From NCBI GenBank assembly GCA_020633055.1, contig JACKEJ010000004.1, positions 248,001 to 312,000 of the forward strand: a stretch of DNA of 64,000 bases. Reading direction: 5' to 3'. Below are positions 44,468 through 52,283 of this stretch, one piece after another. The notes beneath the pieces are model-generated. The model had not been told where the DNA came from. It saw nothing but the letters and a program-made list of their open reading frames with translations, and did no database searches. The position numbers and the translations under genes are program-made. How positions within the stretch are numbered: position 1 is the stretch's first letter; the number at the start of each line of letters is the position of its first letter. This DNA is from Sandaracinaceae bacterium. Its GTDB lineage: Bacteria; Myxococcota_A; Polyangia; Polyangiales; Houyiibacteriaceae.

Positions 44468-44492
44468 AAACACGCACACCGGGTACGTGGAT
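44468..44492. promoter_or_regulatory. AbiE operator candidate, proximal copy
   Basis: AAACACGCA-CACCGGG-TACGTGGAT: the same left arm and spacer as the distal copy at 44547, with a degenerate right arm. It lies 20-44 bp upstream of the antitoxin start, in its leader. Confidence 0.5.
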
Positions 44493-44546
44493 AGGTGTAT
44501 CTCGGCAACAGTACCCGCGGGCACGAGGAGTGTCCAGATGCCATCG

Positions 44547-44571
44547 AAACACGCACACCGGATGCGTGTTT
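44547..44571. promoter_or_regulatory. AbiE operator candidate, distal copy with perfect dyad
   Basis: AAACACGCA-N7-TGCGTGTTT, perfect 9-bp arms, 25 bp long. It lies 79 bp from the proximal copy, and the flanking sequence is also partly duplicated, so the two look like an old tandem duplication. The 25-bp length fits the paired inverted repeats known to bind AbiEi. Confidence 0.6.
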
Positions 44572-44654
44572 TGGTAAATGACAGCAAGACATGACCGCCT
44601 GCCGCACCGCGCGTGGCGCACACCGTCCGCGGGTCGACACACGGGGAACGTGGT

Positions 44655-45260
44655 TCACGCCGCGCTGTCCACCACCCCCACGCCCGGCAGCCGCGCACTC
44701 GCTGGCGACCCGGGAAACAGCGCGCGCTCGGCCGCATACAGCGCGCGCAGCGTGGCCACGTCCACGCCCGCCTGCTCACGCAGCGTGCCAATGGGCACGT
44801 CCAGCTGCTGCTCGAGCGGCAGGCTGTCGATGCGCACGGCGGAGCGCGCCCCGGCCTGGTAGCCGAGGTCGAACACGAACAGGTCGGCCTCGCTCATGCG
44901 GTAGTGGCGCGGGTAGAGGCGCTTGGCGATGAGCTTGAACGTCTCGAGCAGCTCGCCGTCGATCGACGAGCTGGCTGCGCCCATCGTGTAGCCCACCACG
45001 AAGGCCTCGTCGGGACCGAGCAGCCCGCGACCGAGCAGCACATGGATGCAGTCGTGGCGATCGAGCGCCACGGCGCCCGGGAGCGCATAGGGCGAGGCGG
45101 GGTTCTCCACCAGCCGCACCAGCGAGTCGATCTCGTCGGGGCGGTTGGCGGGCAGGGTCGACACCACGCTGCCCAGCGTGCGTGGGTCCGGGTCGAAAAG
45201 GCCCGGCACCCAGCGCGCCGCCTCGTCTGGGAAGTCCAGCACCGGCAGTGGGGTGTCCAT
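44655..45260 (-). CDS. COQ4-like protein
   Basis: 201 residues; ATG 45260 (MDTPLPVLDFPDEAARWV) is chosen over the long upstream frame, which is non-coding in character. It has the COQ4 zinc-site signature HDXXH-X11-E, seen as RHDCIHVLLGRGLLGPDE, followed by a helix with AFVVGYTMGA and the late RIDSLPLEQQLDVPIGTLREQAGVD, similar to the end of COQ4 proteins. In mitochondria COQ4 organises the ubiquinone complex and takes part in ring oxidative decarboxylation. No other quinone biosynthesis gene is nearby, so a related but separate role is possible. Confidence 0.7.
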   Translation of the reverse strand: MDTPLPVLDFPDEAARWVPGLFDPDPRTLGSVVSTLPANRPDEIDSLVRLVENPASPYALPGAVALDRHDCIHVLLGRGLLGPDEAFVVGYTMGAASSSIDGELLETFKLIAKRLYPRHYRMSEADLFVFDLGYQAGARSAVRIDSLPLEQQLDVPIGTLREQAGVDVATLRALYAAERALFPGSPASARLPGVGVVDSAA

Positions 45261-45389
45261 GCCCAACAGTCTAGCGAGACGGAGGGTGCGCCCGCCAACG
45301 CGCGGCCCCTCGGCGCCGCCGGCGCGTTCGTCCATGCCCGTGGCGCGTGTGTCCAAGTCCCCACGCGCGCCGAGCGCCACCCTGAGCGC

Positions 45390-45674
45390 ATGACCCATCT
45401 CCCACTCTTCTCGCTCGTGATGGTCGCGATCATCACCATCGACTACCTGCTCGGCCCGACCGCCGAGTACCTCAACGCCTACGAGATCCTCCGCCGGAGC
45501 GTGCCGCTGCGGCTGCCCCAGGTGGCGGAGGGCTTCTTGCTCCGGCAAGAGACGCTGGGTTCCATCGCGCTCCCTGTAGGATGGGCACTCTCCGCGGTCG
45601 AAGCCGGGGTGGTGACGGTGCTGCTCGAGGCCGTCGGGCGCTTGGGGCTCCGTGCGTTCGGAGGTGCGTCGTGA
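45390..45674 (+). CDS. Small two-helix membrane protein
   Basis: 94 residues, ATG 45390. Two hydrophobic segments (FSLVMVAIITIDYLLG and GSIALPVGWALSAVEAGVVTVLL) flank an amphipathic stretch with ILRRSVPLRLPQV. Function unknown. The stop overlaps the SDR gene start as GTGA, so it is translated together with the SDR. Confidence 0.6.
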   Translation: MTHLPLFSLVMVAIITIDYLLGPTAEYLNAYEILRRSVPLRLPQVAEGFLLRQETLGSIALPVGWALSAVEAGVVTVLLEAVGRLGLRAFGGAS

Positions 45675-46399
45675 CGTTGGCGCGCGCACGCGTCGTGATC
45701 ACGGGCGGCACGCGCGGCATCGGGCGCGCCCTCGCCGAGGCGCTGGTGCAGGAGGGCAGCGAGGTGCTGGTGTGCGGCCGCGACGACGCGGCCCTCGCCG
45801 CGGTGCGCCGAGACCTGGGTGTGCGGGCGCTGCGCTGCGACATCACCGACCCCGCCGACGTCGCGCGGCTGGCCGACGTGGTGCGCGCCGAGCTGTGCGG
45901 GGTCGACCTGCTCATCAATAACGCCGGGCGCCAAGTGGACCACGACGTCGTCGCGGGGCTCGACATGAGCGCGGCGCGCGACGAGGTCGCGGTGAACCTG
46001 CTGGCGCCCATCGCCGTGACCGCCGCGCTCATGCCCCTGCTGCTGGCGTCCCCGGACGCGGCGGTGGTGAACGTCAGCTCCGCGCTCGCCTTTGCGCCGG
46101 CCCCCCGCTCACCCGTGTACGCCGCGTCGAAGGCGGGCCTTGCGGCGTGGACGCACGCGCTGCGGGCGCAGCTGGAAGGAACGGCGGTGCGCGTGGTGGA
46201 CGTGGTGCCACCGCTCGTCGCGACGGATATGACGGTCGGTCGTCACGAGGGTGCAGTGCAGCCCGAGGCTGTCGCGGCAGCCGTCGTGCGCGGCCTCACA
46301 AGACGCCGGACGCGCGTCGTCGTCGGCAAGGCGCGCGCGCTCGCCGCCATCCACCGCGTGTCGCCTGCCCTCGCCCGTCGGATGATGCGCGACCGCTGA
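45671..46399 (+). CDS. Short-chain dehydrogenase/reductase
   Basis: 242 residues from GTG 45671. Classical SDR: cofactor motif TGGTRGIGRA, CDITD, NNAG, catalytic Ser in VVNVSSALAF and the YAASKAG pair (Tyr and Lys). After VPPLVATDM there is a C-terminal segment RRMMRDR, similar to DltE/YqjQ-type SDRs of lipid metabolism. NADP preference is suggested by a basic residue after the first beta strand (VCGRDD). Part of a coupled unit with the small membrane protein and followed 12 bp later by an AraC-type regulator. Confidence 0.92.
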   Translation: MTLARARVVITGGTRGIGRALAEALVQEGSEVLVCGRDDAALAAVRRDLGVRALRCDITDPADVARLADVVRAELCGVDLLINNAGRQVDHDVVAGLDMSAARDEVAVNLLAPIAVTAALMPLLLASPDAAVVNVSSALAFAPAPRSPVYAASKAGLAAWTHALRAQLEGTAVRVVDVVPPLVATDMTVGRHEGAVQPEAVAAAVVRGLTRRRTRVVVGKARALAAIHRVSPALARRMMRDR

Positions 46400-46411
46400 T
46401 AGACTGCCGCC

Positions 46412-47392
46412 GTGTCCGGGCGCATCAACATGGCCGTCGTGAAGCTCGTGCTGGACGGGATCCGTCGGGTCGCCCCCGAGGCGCTCGACGCGGCAGGAGA
46501 GCTCGCCACGTTGTGCGACGCGGACGGCGCGGGCGTCCCGCTCGAGCCGTATCGTGCGGTGTTGCAGGCCGTGAGCGATCACGCGGGCGACCTCACGCTG
46601 CTCCGCGCGGGTCACGCACCGGACACCCTCGTAGACCCCATCCTGTTCGTGCTGCTGAACAGCGAGACGCCCGCCCAGGTCATCGAGAAGGAGGCGCGGC
46701 TGGCGCGCTTCATCCACTCGCGGCACGTCGTCCGCGTCGTGGCGGTGCACCCGAACGGCGTCGAGCTGGAGCACGTGTCCACCGTGGACGACCCGCCGCG
46801 GCGCACCGAGGACCTGGCTGCGGCGGGTCAGCACGTGGCGCTGTTCGAGCAGATCGGGTGCCAGGGCCTTCGGCTCCAGCTGCCCGGGACCGAGGCCCCT
46901 GCGCGCTGGGTGTACCGTGCCGGCGGGTACGAAGCGCCCGCCGCGGGGTCCTGCGCGCGCTGGGTGTTCACATGGGACGCGCTGGTGCCGACGCGCCGCC
47001 CGATGCCCGGCCTCGACGCGCACCTGCTGGCGGGAGAGACGCGCCCCGAGCTTCTGGAGTCGACCGCGACGGTGGGGGCGGTCGAGCGCATCGCGCGCGC
47101 GGACCTGGGCCGCACGTGGACCCTCTCGGACGTGGCTGCGCGCCTCGGGCAGTCTCCCCGTACGCTGCAGCGCGCGCTGGCGGCCGAAGAGGCGCGCTTC
47201 TCCGACGTGCTCGATCGTGTGCGGGTCGACGCCGCCGCCCGGCTGCTGGAGACGAGCGCGCTGAGCGTGACGGAGATCGGCTACGTGTGCGGGTTCGCGG
47301 ACACGTCCCACTTCAGCCGGCGCTTCAAGCAGCGTCGCGGGCGGTCACCGTCGGCCTATCGCAGCGAAGCCGACGGCCGTGGCCACGCTTGA
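46412..47392 (+). CDS. AraC-family transcriptional regulator
   Basis: 326 residues from GTG 46412. The OruR/Arabinose_bd-like N-terminal domain (MAVVKLVLDGIRRVAPEALDAAGE; ARFIHSRHVVRVVAVHPNGVELEH) precedes the C-terminal AraC double HTH (WTLSDVAARLGQSPRTLQRAL; SVTEIGYVCGFADTSHFSRRFKQRRGRSPSAYR). In myxobacteria such regulators often lie next to lipid or SDR genes. It follows the SDR by 12 bp and probably controls that unit. Its C-terminal half is similar to the truncated AraC gene at the start of the window. Confidence 0.92.
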   Translation: MSGRINMAVVKLVLDGIRRVAPEALDAAGELATLCDADGAGVPLEPYRAVLQAVSDHAGDLTLLRAGHAPDTLVDPILFVLLNSETPAQVIEKEARLARFIHSRHVVRVVAVHPNGVELEHVSTVDDPPRRTEDLAAAGQHVALFEQIGCQGLRLQLPGTEAPARWVYRAGGYEAPAAGSCARWVFTWDALVPTRRPMPGLDAHLLAGETRPELLESTATVGAVERIARADLGRTWTLSDVAARLGQSPRTLQRALAAEEARFSDVLDRVRVDAAARLLETSALSVTEIGYVCGFADTSHFSRRFKQRRGRSPSAYRSEADGRGHA

Positions 47393-47425
47393 CCCACGAG
47401 CGCCTTTGGTGGTCTGGTGCGGGGC

Positions 47426-48856
47426 ATGCGCGTCCCCCTGTGCTGGTGTGTGCTGTGCCTCGCCCTGACGGTCGCTGGCTGCGGAGACGACCCGAGCGAG
47501 CCGGAGGGCACCGCGAGCGCGCCCGAGAGCCCAGCCCCAGAAGCGCCCCGTCCAGACCCCGAGCCGAGCGAGCGGGCGCCCGACCGCCCAGTAGACGCGC
47601 CAGCTGCGCCAGCTGCGCCAGACGCGCCCGCCGAGCCCACGGGTGCCGACGCCGACGCGCCCCCTGGGACTGCCGCAGGGAACAGCCCCGAGGCGACGCC
47701 GGGCGGAGCCACGCCGGCCGACACCTCGGGCAACCCGTCCACCACCGCAGTGACCTCCACCGCGGACGCCACGGAGCCCCCAGGCGCGTGCACCCGCGTC
47801 AGCCGGGCCCCGCTCGAGGTCATGCCCGAGCGAGGAGCGCCTGGTCTCGCCGCACACGGCAGCAGCCTGCTCGTCGCGGGCTATCGTCACGAGGGCGAGC
47901 GCGAGTGGGTGCAGGTGATGAGCGTGGAAGGCGGGCGCGCACAGACCGAAGCCGAGCTACCCGTCGTGCCTCCGCTGACGCAGTCGCGTCACGCCGCGCC
48001 CGCGGTCCTGTTCGCTGGTGGGCGCACGGTGGTCGCATACACCGACGGGCGTGGGCGGCTGTTCGTGGCCACGCCCGGGCAGGCGCCGACGCAGGTGACC
48101 GAGCTCGCGGACATCCGCCTCTCGCCCACGCTCGCGACCGTCGCGGGGGGCGTGGCGGTGACCTTCACGGACTCGAGCGGCCCGACGCCGCGCGCCATCT
48201 TGGTGCGCCTCGGCGGGGACCTGCAGCGCGTCGCCCAGCACGTCCTGCACCCCGACTACATGGGCGGCACGGCACCGTTCCTGGTGCGTGAACCGGACGG
48301 CAGCGCGCACCGCGTGGCGTTCGCGGACCCACGCCGCGGGCTGTCGTCGCTGCTGCTGGCCGAGCTGGACCCGCAGGGCGCCCCACGTGGCGAGCCGCGC
48401 ACCGTCTCGGTGGTCAGCCAGCTGAGCGATCCCGCGCGCGTGGTCATGGTGGACGCGCACGAGGCGTCGCGCCTGCACATCGGCTTCACCGCCGTGGACG
48501 CCCGTGGTGCGACCGCCGTGGGGCACCTCTTCAGCGACGGGCCCAGCAACCCGCGCCCGCTCATCCCGAACCGCGGCTACGGCATCCTCGACCTGGACGG
48601 CCTCGGGCTGCCCCACGGCGCGCTGTTCGTGGTGGACTCACCCCTCGGCGACCCGGACACGTCCCCACGCGAGCTGGTCGTGCGGCAGGTGAACGCCAAC
48701 CAGTTCGGAGAGCCGCTCACCGTGCGCAGCCCGGACGGCACGGCGCGCGCGGGCCGGCTCGCGCGCGTGGCCGACGGCACCGTGATGGTGGCCTACACGG
48801 GCCTGCACGCGCTCTTCGTGGAGGCCCTGCGCTGCCCCGACCTCGCAACGCCTTGA
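47426..48856 (+). CDS. Lipoprotein with acidic/Pro-rich linker and beta-propeller-like domain
   Basis: 476 residues; ATG 47426 is preferred over GTG 47417 since it starts the signal peptide directly (MRVPLCWCVLCLALTVAGC). The lipobox is followed by about 105 residues of Ala/Pro/Glu/Asp/Thr low complexity, then CTRVSRAPLEV and a repeated beta pattern (LLVAGYRHEGEREWVQV; VVAYTDGRGRLFVATPG; VAVTFTDSSGPTPRAILV) with periods of about 45-50 residues. That suggests a propeller displayed on a flexible stalk on the cell surface. No family recognised. Confidence 0.65.
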   Translation: MRVPLCWCVLCLALTVAGCGDDPSEPEGTASAPESPAPEAPRPDPEPSERAPDRPVDAPAAPAAPDAPAEPTGADADAPPGTAAGNSPEATPGGATPADTSGNPSTTAVTSTADATEPPGACTRVSRAPLEVMPERGAPGLAAHGSSLLVAGYRHEGEREWVQVMSVEGGRAQTEAELPVVPPLTQSRHAAPAVLFAGGRTVVAYTDGRGRLFVATPGQAPTQVTELADIRLSPTLATVAGGVAVTFTDSSGPTPRAILVRLGGDLQRVAQHVLHPDYMGGTAPFLVREPDGSAHRVAFADPRRGLSSLLLAELDPQGAPRGEPRTVSVVSQLSDPARVVMVDAHEASRLHIGFTAVDARGATAVGHLFSDGPSNPRPLIPNRGYGILDLDGLGLPHGALFVVDSPLGDPDTSPRELVVRQVNANQFGEPLTVRSPDGTARAGRLARVADGTVMVAYTGLHALFVEALRCPDLATP

Positions 48857-48887
48857 CCACACGGACATCGCTCCGCACGCTCAGCGG

Positions 48888-49739
48888 GTGAGTCGCATCA
48901 CCGATCAGCTCGACGGCGCTGGCGCCCAGGACGACACCCCGCGTCGCGCACCACGTGCCGTCGTCGCCACCGACGCCACGGACGCCGAGGCCGTCTGGCA
49001 TGCCCTGGCCGCGGGTGGTTCGCTCGACATGGCTGCCCGCGCGTCGGGGCCCGGGGGCGTGCGGGGCCTGCACGTGCCCGTCACGTCGCACGACGCGGCG
49101 GACGACACACACGTGCCCGAGGGCGCGCTCATGGGGAGCTACCGGGCGCACCCCGTGTTCGTGCCCGACATGCCCGCCGGGCGCGTGCTGCTGCATGCCC
49201 TGCGTCTGCTCGAGGAGGACGCGCTCTCGGACGTCACCGAGTCGGCTCGAAAAGACCTTTGCGCGGCCGCGCTCGGCCACGCGCTCGCGGAGGAGGCGCG
49301 CGGCGTGGCCTTCGATGCGCGCCTGAGCGAGGACGCGGTGGGCGCGTTCCTGGCGCGCACACCCGGGGCGTCGGCAGCAGACGAGCAGCTCCCCCCGCGC
49401 AGCACCCTGCCCCCGGTGGACGCGCTGCTGGTGCTGGACGCAGCGCAGGGCGCCGTCGTGACCACGCACGGAGGCCTCCCGCTGGTCGTGACGCGCGCGG
49501 ATCGTCCCGCGCTGCTCGCGGTCGCCTCGGGCGAGCACAGCCACAGCGCGCACATCCTGGTGCGTGTGTTGGTGACCGTGCTGGATCTCGGCCAGGGCTT
49601 GCAGAGCGCCCTCGCGGGGCTGCCCGCCGAGGACGCCGCGCTGGCCATGCTGCTCGACGAGCGCGGCGTGTTCCAAGCGGCGGGCACCGGGGGCACCGAG
49701 GTCCACGTGCAGGGCTACGAGCGCGCCGAGGCGTCGTGA
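48888..49739 (+). CDS. Hypothetical protein coupled to the PcrA/UvrD helicase gene
   Basis: 283 residues from GTG 48888. No signal or membrane segment. The second half alternates strands and helices (VDALLVLDAAQGAVVTTHGGLPLVVT; LVRVLVTVLDLGQGLQSALAGLPAEDAALAMLLDERG). It shows no motif I recognise. The GTGA overlap with the helicase gene makes it a translational partner, so a role in DNA repair or in regulating the helicase is possible but unproven. Confidence 0.6.
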   Translation: MSRITDQLDGAGAQDDTPRRAPRAVVATDATDAEAVWHALAAGGSLDMAARASGPGGVRGLHVPVTSHDAADDTHVPEGALMGSYRAHPVFVPDMPAGRVLLHALRLLEEDALSDVTESARKDLCAAALGHALAEEARGVAFDARLSEDAVGAFLARTPGASAADEQLPPRSTLPPVDALLVLDAAQGAVVTTHGGLPLVVTRADRPALLAVASGEHSHSAHILVRVLVTVLDLGQGLQSALAGLPAEDAALAMLLDERGVFQAAGTGGTEVHVQGYERAEAS

Positions 49740-52204
49740 TCGACCTCGAGGGCATGAACCCGCCGCAGCGCGAGGCGGTGCTCCACACGGAGGGCCCGTT
49801 GGTCGTGTTCGCGGGCGCGGGCAGCGGCAAGACGCGTGTCATCACGCACCGCGTGGCGCACCTCGTCGTGGACCACCAGGTCTACCCGTCGCGCATCCTC
49901 GCCGTGACCTTCACCAACAAGGCCGCCGGCGAGATGCGGCAGCGGCTGGAGCAGCTGGTGCCGGGGGGCGTGGGCGGCATGTGGGTGGGCACGTTCCACG
50001 CCCTCTGCGCGCGTCTCTTGCGACGTCACGCGGACGCGGTGGGGATCGCCAAGGACTTCACCATCTACGACGACCAGGACCAGCAGGCGATGATCAAGCG
50101 CGTGCTGAAGGCACTGGGACTGGACCCCAAGGAGCACAAGCCGAAGTCCCTGGCGAACCGCATCAACCGCGAGAAGCAAGAGCTGCGGGGCCCCGAGGCG
50201 GCGCGTAGCAACACGCTGCAGGACCGCATCCTGACCGACGTGTACGAGGCCTACGAGGCCGCCCTGCGGCGGGCGTCGGCGCTCGACTTCGGCGACCTGA
50301 TCTACCAGACCGTGCGGGCGCTGGAGCGCGAGCCCGAGCTGCGTCGCGAGGTAGCCGGCAAGTTCCGCTACACCATGGTGGACGAGTTCCAGGACACCAA
50401 CCACGCCCAGCTGCGGTTGGTGGACGCGCTGGTCTCCGTGCACGGCAACGTGTGCGTGGTGGGCGACGACGACCAGGGCATCTACCGTTGGCGCGGCGCG
50501 GACCGCCGCAACATCCTCGACTTCAACCGCCGCTACCCGACCGCGCGCGTCATCAAGCTGGAGCAGAACTACCGCTCCACGCAGCGCATCCTGCGCGCGG
50601 CCCACGACGTCATCTCGCGCAACGAGGACCGCGAGCCGAAGGAGCTGTTCACGGAGAACGAAGAGGGCAGCCTCGTGCGCCTGTACACGTGCTCCGACGC
50701 CAACGACGAGGCCAACACGCTCACGTACGACCTGCTCGCGCGCATGCGCGACGACGACGTGGACCTCGAGGACATGGCCGTGCTTTACCGCACGCACGCG
50801 CAGTCCCGGTCGCTGGAAGAGGCGCTGCGCGCCGTGAACCTGCCCTACCGCATCATCGGGGGTGTACGCTTCTACGACCGCGCCGAGGTGAAGGACCTGC
50901 TCGCCTACCTGCGCATGGTGCACAACCCAGAGGACGACGTGAGCGTCTTGCGCGTGCTCAACGTCCCCGCGCGCGGCATCGGCAAGACCAGCGAGGAGCG
51001 CATCATGGCGCTCTCGGCGGAGCACGGAGAAGGCGTCTACGCGGCGCTCCAGCGCATCGCTATGGACCCTGCGCTCTTGGGGCGCGCCGCCGCCAAGCGC
51101 GTGGGGGAGTTCGTGGCGCTGGTCGAGGGGCTGCGCAAGAGTCATCGGGACGGCGCGCCCCTCTACGACCTGGCCAGCCAGACGCTCGACAAGAGCGGCT
51201 ACCTCGAGTCGCTGCGCGAGCAGGACAGCGCCGAGGCCGAGGCGCGCGTGGAGAACCTGGGCGAGCTCATGACCAGCGTGGCCGCGTTCCAACGCGAGGC
51301 GGAAGAGGCGACGCTGGCCGCGTTTCTGGAGCGCGTGGCGCTCGAGACGCAAGCCGACGAACACGGCCACGAGGCCAAGCTGACGCTGATGACTGTGCAC
51401 GCCGCCAAGGGGCTCGAGTTCCCGGTGGTGTACGTGACGGGCCTCGAGGAGGGGCTCTTCCCGCGCCTGGACCCCACGTTCGGGGTCGACCAGGAGGAGC
51501 TCGAGGAAGAGCGCCGTCTGGCGTACGTGGCCTTCACGCGCGCCGAGGAGCAGCTGGTGCTGCTGCACGCGAGCGCGCGCATGACCTTTGGGCGCACCGA
51601 GGTGGCCATGCCGTCACGCTTCCTCGCGGACATCGCCGCAGACGACGTGCAGCGCAGCTTCGGGCTCGCCGGGCACGGGGGCTTCGCGAGCGCGGGGGGT
51701 GGGTTTGGCGCGGGCGGCGGATACGGCGCGGGCGGCGGACATGGCGCGGCCGGCAGATACGCAGGGGGAGGCGGGTACGGCGCGCGCGGCGGCGCGGGTC
51801 GACAGGGCGCGTGGGAAGAGGTCGCGCCACGTGGCGCGGGGCGGCAGGGTAGCGGGCGCAGCGGGGCGTGGGACGACGGACGGCAGGCGTCTTTCGGGTT
51901 CCGGCGCAGCGCGGGCGGTGGAGTTGGAGGCGCGGCACGTGGCGACGACGACGATCCGTACGCGAGCTTCCGTGCAGCGCGGTCGGCGCAGAGCGCCGAG
52001 AGCGGCCAGTCGTACCTGGACACCAGCGACGTCGACCTGGATCCCAGTGAGGCGCTGCGGCCGGGCGCCAAGGTGTTCCACCCGCGATTCGGGGTCGGGC
52101 GCGTGCGGGCCGTGGAGGGCAGCCACGACCCGGCCGTGACGGTCTACTTCGAGGCCTCGGGCGCCACCAAGAAGCTCAAGGCTTCGTTTCTGCGCCCGGC
52201 ATAG
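49736..52204 (+). CDS. pcrA: UvrD/PcrA-type superfamily 1 DNA helicase
   Basis: 822 residues from GTG 49736 (ATG 49754 is an alternative). SF1A motifs in order: Q-motif LEGMNPPQREAV, Walker A GAGSGKT (residues 27-33), Ia TFTNKAAGEM, II VDEFQDTN, III VVGDDDQGIYRWRGA, IV LEQNYRST, V LMTVHAAKGLEFPVVYVTGLEEGLFP and VI EERRLAYVAFTRAEEQL. A Gly/Arg-rich low-complexity linker (about residues 645-745) separates the core from the C-terminal Tudor-like module GAKVFHPRFGVGRV that in PcrA/UvrD binds RNA polymerase. It acts in repair and replication-transcription conflicts. The linker is longer than normal for the family. Confidence 0.95.
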   Translation: MIDLEGMNPPQREAVLHTEGPLVVFAGAGSGKTRVITHRVAHLVVDHQVYPSRILAVTFTNKAAGEMRQRLEQLVPGGVGGMWVGTFHALCARLLRRHADAVGIAKDFTIYDDQDQQAMIKRVLKALGLDPKEHKPKSLANRINREKQELRGPEAARSNTLQDRILTDVYEAYEAALRRASALDFGDLIYQTVRALEREPELRREVAGKFRYTMVDEFQDTNHAQLRLVDALVSVHGNVCVVGDDDQGIYRWRGADRRNILDFNRRYPTARVIKLEQNYRSTQRILRAAHDVISRNEDREPKELFTENEEGSLVRLYTCSDANDEANTLTYDLLARMRDDDVDLEDMAVLYRTHAQSRSLEEALRAVNLPYRIIGGVRFYDRAEVKDLLAYLRMVHNPEDDVSVLRVLNVPARGIGKTSEERIMALSAEHGEGVYAALQRIAMDPALLGRAAAKRVGEFVALVEGLRKSHRDGAPLYDLASQTLDKSGYLESLREQDSAEAEARVENLGELMTSVAAFQREAEEATLAAFLERVALETQADEHGHEAKLTLMTVHAAKGLEFPVVYVTGLEEGLFPRLDPTFGVDQEELEEERRLAYVAFTRAEEQLVLLHASARMTFGRTEVAMPSRFLADIAADDVQRSFGLAGHGGFASAGGGFGAGGGYGAGGGHGAAGRYAGGGGYGARGGAGRQGAWEEVAPRGAGRQGSGRSGAWDDGRQASFGFRRSAGGGVGGAARGDDDDPYASFRAARSAQSAESGQSYLDTSDVDLDPSEALRPGAKVFHPRFGVGRVRAVEGSHDPAVTVYFEASGATKKLKASFLRPA

Positions 52205-52210
52205 ACCGCG

Positions 52211-52224
52211 CGGCGTTCGCGCCG
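52211..52224 (+). terminator. UUCG-tetraloop hairpin after the helicase gene
   Basis: CGGCG-TTCG-CGCCG starting 7 bp after the pcrA stop. The UUCG loop makes it stable although the stem is only 5 bp. It lies in the 79-bp gap between convergent genes. No T-run. Confidence 0.4.
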
Positions 52225-52283
52225 ACCTGGCCGCTCCAACACGGGAGTCCGCGGTGTCTCGCGTGGACCACGCTCACTTCTCG

